Part shown: positions 1 through 4,703 of the stretch, in pieces
Layout of the letters: each line of letters opens with the position of its first letter
Position numbering within the stretch: position 1 is the first letter of the stretch
Source of the DNA: Dehalococcoidia bacterium CG2_30_46_9
GTDB lineage: Bacteria; Chloroflexota; Dehalococcoidia; GIF9; AB-539-J10
Assembly: GCA_001873005.1 (NCBI GenBank)
Contig: MNYE01000026.1
Span: forward strand, 3,647-12,580
Reading direction: 5' to 3'
Length of the DNA stretch: 8,934 nt
Position numbers and translations under genes: made by a program
The notes under the pieces: model-generated
Told to the model about the DNA's origin: nothing
Seen by the model: only the letters and a program-made list of their open reading frames with translations
Databases searched by the model: none

Positions 1-385
1 CCGAAGTATAAACCCTTTGACAGCCGAATTTCCCAGCTACATCCAAAACTAAGTTAGCCATTTCATACGCCTTTTCACCTTTAGCGTAAAATCCTCCTTG
101 ACTCGAGGGTTGTTCTTCCCCAATAAAAAATATTAAATCTTTCCTTTCAAGTCTTTTGTAGTAAAAGTTATTAATAGGAAACTCTAAATCCCTCAACAAG
201 CCACCTTTGATGGAAACCTTTTTCGGATAAAAGAAGCCCCATGGCTCTATTTTCCCAAATTCCTCTGCCTGAATTTGCTCCCTTAGAGTATCTACAGCAG
301 CTATGCCAATATTTCCGATTCCTGGCCAGCCGGCGATCAAAACCGGTTTCTTAAGCTCAGGTTCTCCATAAAATCTAACTACCAT
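1..385 (-). CDS. PAC2 family protein (proteasome assembly chaperone 2-like), 3' end outside window
   Basis: The minus-strand reading frame opens with ATG at 385 and stays open to base 1, giving 128 codons of an incomplete protein. Residues 19-27 read GWPGIGNIG, the glycine-rich N-terminal loop typical of PAC2-family proteins (COG2047/COG1938), after a short beta strand (PVLIA). A later strand (LIFFIGEEQPSS, about residues 75-86) matches the second core strand of the same fold. In eukaryotes the family assists 20S proteasome assembly. Bacterial and archaeal members are widespread and their role is largely unknown, so no specific function is assigned. An in-frame TGA lies 12 bases upstream of the ATG, so the start cannot be much further upstream. 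The gene follows the hydrolase by 88 bases on the same strand and may be co-transcribed with it, although a separate promoter candidate lies in the gap. Part of the gene is very AT-rich (12 G+C in bases 121-180). The family call is fairly secure; the cellular role is not. Confidence 0.8.
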   Translation of the reverse strand, partial: MVVRFYGEPELKKPVLIAGWPGIGNIGIAAVDTLREQIQAEEFGKIEPWGFFYPKKVSIKGGLLRDLEFPINNFYYKRLERKDLIFFIGEEQPSSQGGFYAKGEKAYEMANLVLDVAGKFGCQRVYTS

Positions 386-420
386 TTTTCGGCTTCAATA
401 CTTGGTGCGCTCCTTTGTCC

Positions 421-429
421 ATTTTAGCA
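421..429 (-). promoter_or_regulatory. Candidate extended -10 promoter for the PAC2 gene
   Basis: Read on the minus strand, 429-421 is TGCTAAAAT, an extended -10 element with TG one base before the hexamer. Transcription would start near 414 and give a leader of roughly 30 bases. The expected -35 position (449-444) reads TTCGGG, only a partial match, so recognition would lean on the extended -10. A purine-rich AAAGGAG at 416-410 looks like a ribosome binding site, but 24 bases separate it from the ATG at 385, which is too far for normal use. The same TGCTAA-AT style element occurs before lepA. Confidence 0.35.
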
Positions 430-473
430 GAAGCATCCATATTCCCGAAGCTTCATCATTTTGCCCCTTTCCT

Positions 474-1076
474 CTAACTTACCTCTTCATTTAAGACCTG
501 AAATACCTCGTGAAAAAATCTCCTCACAGCTTCAGCAGCAACTCTTTCATATCCGAAATAAAAGTGGTCTGTATCTAAGGAAAACTTTTGCTTTTCGCCT
601 TTGGCCAAACGGTAAAGCTCATCAATGTCTTCAATAACGAGGGGATCATGTGACCCGTAGATTATTAGTTTTTTACAATTCGAGCTCAGATCAATTTCCA
701 AGCCATTTACTCTTTTTAAAGGGGAAAGAAGAGCAAGACCCCTTAAGTTAGGAAACTTGGCGGCAGCATTTGAGGCAACCACGGCTCCGTATGAGTAGCC
801 AAGCAAGCCTAGTGAACTCGCTATTTTCTCCATATACGTAAGGGCAAACAAGGTATCTCTAATTTCTCCATCGCCACCAGTATAAGAAGAGTAGTCAATA
901 CAGAGGGCAGAGATATTGTAGTTTGCTAGCTCCTGCGCAACTGTAACTAGTCTGCCATCCCCCCTATTCCCTCCATACATTGGATGAGGAGGGCAAAGCA
1001 CAACACAATAACTAGAATTTCCATATAATGTAGCGTAGAATTCCTTATTATCTCGATGGAGTGTAAGCTCTTCCAT
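474..1076 (-). CDS. Alpha/beta hydrolase (serine hydrolase, COG2945-like)
   Basis: This 200-residue, single-domain alpha/beta hydrolase probably cleaves an ester, thioester or amide in the cytoplasm; the substrate cannot be read from sequence. The catalytic apparatus is complete. The oxyanion-side loop HPMYGG is at residues 31-36, the nucleophile elbow GYSYG at 93-97 (Ser95), the acid in GSHDP at about 141-145 (Asp144), and the histidine in TDHFYF (His171). It has no signal peptide or membrane segment. The length and the HP-x-x-GG loop resemble the short COG2945 hydrolases rather than large lipases. The ATG at 1076 is preceded by no clear Shine-Dalgarno sequence, but a -10-like GATAAT ends 7 bases upstream, so the message may be leaderless. 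It is divergent from lepA and lies 88 bases upstream of the PAC2 gene, with which it may form a two-gene unit. The hydrolase fold is secure; a link to PAC2 function is only positional. Confidence 0.88.
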   Translation of the reverse strand: MEELTLHRDNKEFYATLYGNSSYCVVLCPPHPMYGGNRGDGRLVTVAQELANYNISALCIDYSSYTGGDGEIRDTLFALTYMEKIASSLGLLGYSYGAVVASNAAAKFPNLRGLALLSPLKRVNGLEIDLSSNCKKLIIYGSHDPLVIEDIDELYRLAKGEKQKFSLDTDHFYFGYERVAAEAVRRFFHEVFQVLNEEVS

Positions 1077-1083
1077 GCAGCTT

Positions 1084-1089
1084 ATTATC
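1084..1089 (-). promoter_or_regulatory. -10-like hexamer 7 bases before the hydrolase ATG (possible leaderless start)
   Basis: On the minus strand 1089-1084 reads GATAAT, within TAGATAAT, close to the TATAAT consensus. Only seven bases (1083-1077) separate it from the ATG, so transcription would begin at or next to the start codon. The -35 positions 17-18 bases further upstream (TAGCTT or TTAGCT) match poorly. No ribosome binding site sits at normal spacing, which agrees with a leaderless message. This is inferred from spacing alone. Confidence 0.4.
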
Positions 1090-1154
1090 TACCCTTTGCA
1101 CCCGGCAAGCTAATTCTAACCCTTTAGCTGAATCTTTTCCAATTCCTATCGGGC

Positions 1155-1186
1155 TCAAGTTTGTACTTGACAACGGGTCAACACAA
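1155..1186. promoter_or_regulatory. Overlapping inverted repeats between divergent genes (candidate operator)
   Basis: Two inverted repeats share a central arm. TCAAGT (1155-1160), TTGT, ACTTGA (1165-1170) is a perfect 6-bp repeat. TTGAC (1167-1171), AACGG, GTCAA (1177-1181) is a perfect 5-bp repeat, and its outer flanks TTGT (1161-1164) and ACAA (1183-1186) also pair with one extra base on the left. The block lies midway between the hydrolase and lepA start sites, with no tail of T residues, so a protein-binding operator is more likely than a terminator. The regulator is unknown. It is not the CIRCE element: TTAGCACTC/GAGTGCTAA are absent. Confidence 0.35.
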
Positions 1187-1271
1187 TCTCCCACAAGGGT
1201 ACGCCAATACTTTCCTCTATGGTACCGCAATGGCTGTGAAGGAATATGACAGCTATCGAAGGGGGTATTCC

Positions 1272-1301
1272 TTGCCCGACAAACCGCAATCGTGCTAAGA
1301 T
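1272..1301 (+). promoter_or_regulatory. Candidate lepA promoter, extended -10
   Basis: A -35-like TTGCCC (1272-1277), an 18-base spacer and a -10 TAAGAT (1296-1301) preceded by TGC form an extended -10 promoter, TGCTAAGAT. Transcription would begin near 1308, only a few bases before the preferred lepA ATG at 1313. No Shine-Dalgarno sequence is visible before that ATG, which fits a very short leader. If this promoter is used, the alternative GTG at 1292 lies upstream of the transcript and cannot be the start. Confidence 0.5.
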
Positions 1302-1312
1302 GCAATTTGGTA

Positions 1313-3103
1313 ATGGATAGCATAAGAAATTTCTGCATCATCGCTCACATCGACCACGGCAAATCAACCCTCGCTGATCGCATACTCGAGCTAACAGGAG
1401 TACTCCACACTACTGCTAATGCACAGGTACTCGATAGCATGGACCTGGAGCGTGAACGCGGTATCACCATCAAGGCAAAGTCGGTGAGAATGCCATATCA
1501 GTCAAGAAGTGGCGAGAAGTATACACTCAACCTTATTGACACGCCTGGACACGTAGACTTCAGCTATGAAGTATCGAGGAGTTTGAAGGCTTGCGAAGGG
1601 GCAATTCTGCTGGTTGATGCTTCGCAAGGAGTGGAAGCGCAGACCATCGCGAATGCCTATCTGGCAATTGATGCCGGACTCGAGATTATCCCGGTCATCA
1701 ATAAGATTGACCTTCCCATGGCCATGATTGACGAGTGTCGTCTGCAACTGGAAGATATGTTAGGTTTGCCGACTAATGGCGCTTTACTCATTTCTGCTAA
1801 GAATGGAACTGGTGTTCCCGATTTGCTCGAGGCAATCGTTTCTAGGATTCCACCACCCCGGGGAAGCCCGGATGAGCCTCTAAAGTGTCTTATTTTTGAC
1901 TCCTATTACGACTCTTATCGCGGGGTGATACCACACATCCGGCTCTTTTCTGGTAGCTTGCACTGCGGCGATAGGATCATGATTAAGTCCACATCCAAGG
2001 TTTTCGAGGTTGACGAAGTAGGCTATTTCTTGCCACAAATCACGCCTTGCAATAGGTTAGCAGCAGGAGAGGTTGGCTACGTCGGCGCGACTATCAGAAA
2101 GGCTGGTGATATCCACGTTGGTGATACCATTATATCGCCAGACTACGTTGAAACACCGGCTATACTTGGATTCAAGCACTCCCAACCTATGGTGTTCTGC
2201 GGTATCTATCCCATCAATAGCAACGATTATGGTAAGCTTACAACGGCACTGGAGAAGTTTCAGCTCAACGATTCCTCTATTGTATATGAAAAGGAGAGTT
2301 CTGCGGCGCTGGGCCATGGTTACCGTCTCGGATTTCTGGGCATGCTGCACATGGAAATCGCTCTCGAGAGATTGAAGAGAGAATACGAGCAGGAGCTTAT
2401 ATCCACTATGCCCTCAGTTATCTACAAAGTGGTCACTACCCGCGGAGAAGCTCTGATGATAGACAACCCATCCAAGTTTCCCCCCACTCATTATATTGAC
2501 CACATCGAAGAGCCAATAATCAGGGCACGAATCATCATTCCAAATGACTTCGTGGGGGCGTGCATGGAGCTGTCCGAATCTAAACGTGGTACCATGGTAA
2601 GCATGGAAAATCCGGACACCAGGCGGGCGCTCCTGACCTATGATTTACCTCTCGCTGAAATGACCACTGGCTACTACGATAAGCTCAAGAGCGTCAGCCG
2701 GGGATATGCCAGTATGGACTACGAGCTTGCTGGCTATCGTAGCGGCGACCTCGTCAAGGTGGATATACTCGTCAAGGAGAATCAAGTTGACGCTCTGTCT
2801 TTTGTGTCTGTACGCGATAGCGCCGTTCCTAGAGGCCGAGCACTGATACATAAACTGAGGAAGCTTATTCCCAGACACCTGTTTGAGATAACTTTACAGG
2901 CTGCTATCGGCGGCAAGATAATAGCGAGAGAAGACATTGTCCCGGTAAGAAAGGATGTTTTGGCAAAGTGCTATGGCGGTGATATCACACGCAAGAGAAA
3001 ACTCCTTGAGAAGCAGAAGGAAGGCAAGAAACGAATGAAGATGGTGGGTTCGGTAGAGGTGCCCCAGGAGGCATTTATGCTGCTATTGAAGATGGAGGAG
3101 TGA
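1313..3103 (+). CDS. lepA: Elongation factor 4 (LepA), ribosome-associated GTPase
   Basis: LepA/EF4 is a cytoplasmic translational GTPase related to EF-G. It acts on the ribosome and has been linked to back-translocation, initiation and subunit assembly. From the ATG at 1313 the product is 596 residues, the usual family length. The GTPase motifs are intact: G1 AHIDHGKST (11-19), switch I with RERGITIKA (about 47-55), G3 DTPGH (76-80), G4 NKID (130-133) and G5 SAK (161-163). The EF-G-like middle domains follow. The LepA-specific C-terminal domain is recognisable by GGDITRKRKLLEKQKEGKKR and a typical hydrophobic end. Family proteins begin M-D-x-I-R-N-F-x-I-I-A-H, which supports 1313 over the in-frame GTG at 1292 (seven extra residues, lying over the promoter). 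The gene runs directly into hemW: the TGA at 3101-3103 overlaps or abuts its start, so the two are co-transcribed. No anomalies are seen. Confidence 0.98.
   Translation: MDSIRNFCIIAHIDHGKSTLADRILELTGVLHTTANAQVLDSMDLERERGITIKAKSVRMPYQSRSGEKYTLNLIDTPGHVDFSYEVSRSLKACEGAILLVDASQGVEAQTIANAYLAIDAGLEIIPVINKIDLPMAMIDECRLQLEDMLGLPTNGALLISAKNGTGVPDLLEAIVSRIPPPRGSPDEPLKCLIFDSYYDSYRGVIPHIRLFSGSLHCGDRIMIKSTSKVFEVDEVGYFLPQITPCNRLAAGEVGYVGATIRKAGDIHVGDTIISPDYVETPAILGFKHSQPMVFCGIYPINSNDYGKLTTALEKFQLNDSSIVYEKESSAALGHGYRLGFLGMLHMEIALERLKREYEQELISTMPSVIYKVVTTRGEALMIDNPSKFPPTHYIDHIEEPIIRARIIIPNDFVGACMELSESKRGTMVSMENPDTRRALLTYDLPLAEMTTGYYDKLKSVSRGYASMDYELAGYRSGDLVKVDILVKENQVDALSFVSVRDSAVPRGRALIHKLRKLIPRHLFEITLQAAIGGKIIAREDIVPVRKDVLAKCYGGDITRKRKLLEKQKEGKKRMKMVGSVEVPQEAFMLLLKMEE
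3094..3098 (+). promoter_or_regulatory. hemW ribosome binding site inside the end of lepA
   Basis: GGAGG at 3094-3098 lies in the last lepA codons. It is one base from the GTG at 3100, too close to serve it, and seven bases from the second in-frame GTG at 3106, which is ideal. It therefore decides the hemW start at 3106 and implies translational coupling to lepA. Confidence 0.7.
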
Positions 3104-3105
3104 GT

Positions 3106-4212
3106 GTGAGGGGGCTTTATATCCATCTCCCTTTCTGCGTCAAGAAGTGCAGCTATTGTGATTTCTATTCCCTGCCGGCACGATTAGGTTCCCTCGAGTC
3201 TTATGTACAAGCAGTCGTGCATGAATCCTGTAGATATGCCGGGCTATCCTTCCAGACTCTGTATCTGGGAGGAGGCACACCGAGCTTGCTCGGGGCTAGA
3301 AACCTCAGAAACCTCGTCGGCGGTATCAGAAAGTCGCTGGATCTTTCTAATCTTGTTGAGTCCACAATCGAAGTAAACCCCGAATCTGCCACTAGTGAAC
3401 TGCTTGAAGCTGCGAAAGAGGCAGGGATTAATCGTGTCTCTATTGGCGTTCAATCACTTTCTGACTATGAACTCCAGAGCGTCGGCAGAATCCACAACGC
3501 AGCCCAGGCTATTGAAGCCATAAAGATAGCCAGGAGGATTGGCTTCAAGTCCGTCTCTGTCGACATAATTATCGGGCTTCCCGGACAGTCGTGGTCAACA
3601 CTACGCAAAGCGCTAGAAACCCTGGTCGGCGCTGGCATAGAACACATTTCACTGTATTGCCTGTCTCTTGAAGAGGGCACACCCCTGGAGAAGAGTCCGC
3701 CAGAGGATCTGCCGACCGATGACATGCAGGCTCAGCTCTTTGAGCAGGCGAGGTCATTCCTTCTCGGGTGCGGGTTCGCTCACTATGAGATATCAAACTT
3801 CGCCCTCAAAGGGTGTGAATGCCTGCATAATCTCAACTACTGGCGAGGAGGCGAGTATGTCGGACTGGGCCCCGCAGCAGCCTCTCACCTTTACGGTAGA
3901 CGATTCAGAAACCGTGCTGACCTGGATGCTTACATTGAGAGACCGGACGGCATAACCGAAGATGTCGAAGAGCTGAATGCAAGAGACAAAGCATCCGAGG
4001 AAGCAATGCTGCGTCTTCGTCTGTTGGTGGAAGGATTGGATGTAAGCGAGCTTGCAGCAAGATTTGGGCAGGATAACATTGAACCCCTTATTAGTCGACT
4101 CGACCACATGGCTCATGATAGGCTGCTCGTTTTCGATGGCTTGCGGTATCGGCTGATGCCTTCCAGGATACTAACATCAAATCCAATATTTGCCGAGGTC
4201 CTCTGTTTCTGA
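3106..4212 (+). CDS. hemW: HemW, radical SAM heme chaperone
   Basis: HemW is a cytoplasmic radical-SAM protein related to coproporphyrinogen III oxidase HemN, but it acts as a heme-binding chaperone delivering heme to respiratory proteins. From GTG 3106 it has 368 residues, normal for the family. The [4Fe-4S] motif is C11-x3-C15-x2-C18 followed by DF. It lacks the extra cysteine of true HemN (CxxxCxxCxC), so HemW is the better name although many such genes are labelled hemN. The SAM-binding GGGTPS is at 55-60, IEVNPE at about 88-93, and VDIIIGLPGQ at about 152-161. The HemW motif HNLNYW (HNxxYW) at about 241-246 is linked to heme binding. A C-terminal winged-helix-like HemN_C domain follows and ends near SNPIFAEVL. 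The GTG at 3100 overlaps the lepA stop as GTGA, but ribosome binding site spacing favours 3106. In many bacteria the next gene is hrcA; here it is not. Confidence 0.95.
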   Translation: MRGLYIHLPFCVKKCSYCDFYSLPARLGSLESYVQAVVHESCRYAGLSFQTLYLGGGTPSLLGARNLRNLVGGIRKSLDLSNLVESTIEVNPESATSELLEAAKEAGINRVSIGVQSLSDYELQSVGRIHNAAQAIEAIKIARRIGFKSVSVDIIIGLPGQSWSTLRKALETLVGAGIEHISLYCLSLEEGTPLEKSPPEDLPTDDMQAQLFEQARSFLLGCGFAHYEISNFALKGCECLHNLNYWRGGEYVGLGPAAASHLYGRRFRNRADLDAYIERPDGITEDVEELNARDKASEEAMLRLRLLVEGLDVSELAARFGQDNIEPLISRLDHMAHDRLLVFDGLRYRLMPSRILTSNPIFAEVLCF

Positions 4213-4483
4213 GGTCTCCGATTCCCGGTACAGGCTCTTAACATCTCCGCTTCTATAACGGAAGTATGCTCGTCCTTTGAGGTTCTGACAGATGTCTCAA
4301 CAGCTCATACACTATTCTGATTACCGCGTATCAAGTGACTGCTGGCTATGCAGATGATTAAATCGCAATTTCCTCAAATGTCTCGACTGGGTGTCGTAAG
4401 ACTCAGGCGAACCGCGCAGGGCAAAATCAAGAACTTTTGTGGCATCTTTTGCTTTGTCTTTTTAGCCTAGCCTGAAAGCTGGT

Positions 4484-4508
4484 GGTCACAAACTGACGTT
4501 TTGTGACC
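4484..4508. promoter_or_regulatory. Perfect palindrome upstream of the methyltransferase promoter (candidate operator)
   Basis: GGTCACAAA (4484-4492), a 7-base spacer CTGACGT, and TTTGTGACC (4500-4508) form a perfect inverted repeat with 9-bp arms. It ends 24 bases before the -35 element of the promoter that would drive the methyltransferase gene. No T-run follows on either strand, so an intrinsic terminator is unlikely. The form suggests a dimeric regulator site, such as the control proteins used by restriction-modification systems, but no regulator gene is visible in the window. An RNA hairpin of an upstream transcript is the alternative. Confidence 0.5.
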
Positions 4509-4532
4509 TGTTCTGATGCTTCGCCTCTTTTG

Positions 4533-4561
4533 TTGAACTGCGCTTTAGCGTGATGTAAGAT
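4533..4561 (+). promoter_or_regulatory. Sigma70-type promoter of the methyltransferase gene
   Basis: TTGAAC (4533-4538), exactly 17 bases, then TAAGAT (4556-4561) closely match the vegetative -35 and -10 consensus. Transcription would start near 4568 and give a leader of about 40 bases that carries the ribosome binding site at 4600-4605. This is the best-scoring promoter by eye in the window. Confidence 0.6.
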
Positions 4562-4599
4562 ATAAACAGTTATGTAAATTTCACCACAGAAATCTCTAT

Positions 4600-4605
4600 G
4601 GGAGG
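4600..4605 (+). promoter_or_regulatory. Strong ribosome binding site without a canonical start codon behind it
   Basis: GGGAGG at 4600-4605 is a strong Shine-Dalgarno sequence in the leader of the predicted transcript. The codons at proper distance in the methyltransferase frame are ATA (4611) and ATA (4614), with 5 and 8 bases between. The nearby ATG at 4598 overlaps the site itself and is out of frame. The TTG at 4606 is also out of frame and meets TAA two codons later. Confidence 0.6.
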
Positions 4606-4610
4606 TTGGA

Positions 4611-4703
4611 ATAATAGACTGTCTGGAACGTGAACAATCTGTTCTGGAGCTCCTTAAAGACCTCCGCGGGCTGGAACCGCTCAAGAAGCTGTTCTGGTCC
4701 GAG
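4611..4703 (+). other. In-frame N-terminal extension of the methyltransferase gene
   Basis: The reading frame of the methyltransferase is open upstream of its first usual start codon (TTG 4704), back to a TAA at 4575. Codons 4611-4703 encode 31 residues that look like real protein: a charged amphipathic helix followed by LEPLKKLFWSEL, which runs smoothly into NYDRVNQPLSRRGW. It begins just behind the ribosome binding site at 4600-4605. No ATG, GTG or TTG occurs in frame in this part; only ATA (4611, 4614), CTG (4623 and later) and ATT (4578, without a ribosome binding site) could start it. I think translation begins here, at an unusual codon, or the start has been lost. Confidence 0.55.

Larger units (their letters stand above)
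4213..4610. other. Gene-poor junction between the lepA-hemW operon and the methyltransferase module
   Basis: About 390 bases follow the hemW stop with no reading frame of convincing protein character on either strand. The only sizeable frame (4427-4684, minus) is serine/arginine-rich, overlaps the methyltransferase N-terminal coding part and resembles no family. No tRNA, transposase remnant or clear intrinsic terminator for hemW was found. A weak 6-bp repeat GCAAAA/TTTTGC (4421-4426 and 4447-4452) before a T-rich stretch is the nearest candidate. The right half holds the regulatory elements of the next gene: a palindrome at 4484-4508, a promoter at 4533-4561 and a ribosome binding site at 4600-4605. 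It is best read as the insertion boundary of an accessory module. Confidence 0.55.

Noticed and set aside
1048..1341. Minus-strand 97-codon open frame across the lepA promoter region
   Set aside because: It overlaps both the lepA start and the hydrolase start, has no ribosome binding site, and matches no family I recognise. Part of it reads plausibly (about 1080-1210), so a decayed remnant cannot be fully excluded.
3100..3105. GTG at 3100 as hemW start
   Set aside because: The GTGA overlap is attractive, but GGAGG would be only one base away. The next in-frame GTG at 3106 has seven-base spacing and fits the family N-terminus.
4292..4357. Short plus-strand frame of 21 codons after hemW
   Set aside because: It is very short, has no ribosome binding site or recognisable content, and arises easily by chance.
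4421..4463. Possible intrinsic terminator after hemW (GCAAAA/TTTTGC, then a T-rich stretch)
   Set aside because: The stem is only six A/T-rich pairs around a 20-base loop and the T-run is interrupted, so it is too weak to call.
4598..4633. ATG at 4598 as the methyltransferase start with a +1 frameshift
   Set aside because: It lies on the ribosome binding site, has none of its own, and would need a frameshift before the TGA at 4631 with no slippery sequence.
4427..4684. Minus-strand 85-codon open frame in the hemW-methyltransferase gap
   Set aside because: It is serine/arginine-rich, lies opposite the methyltransferase N-terminal coding part and promoter, and has no family resemblance.
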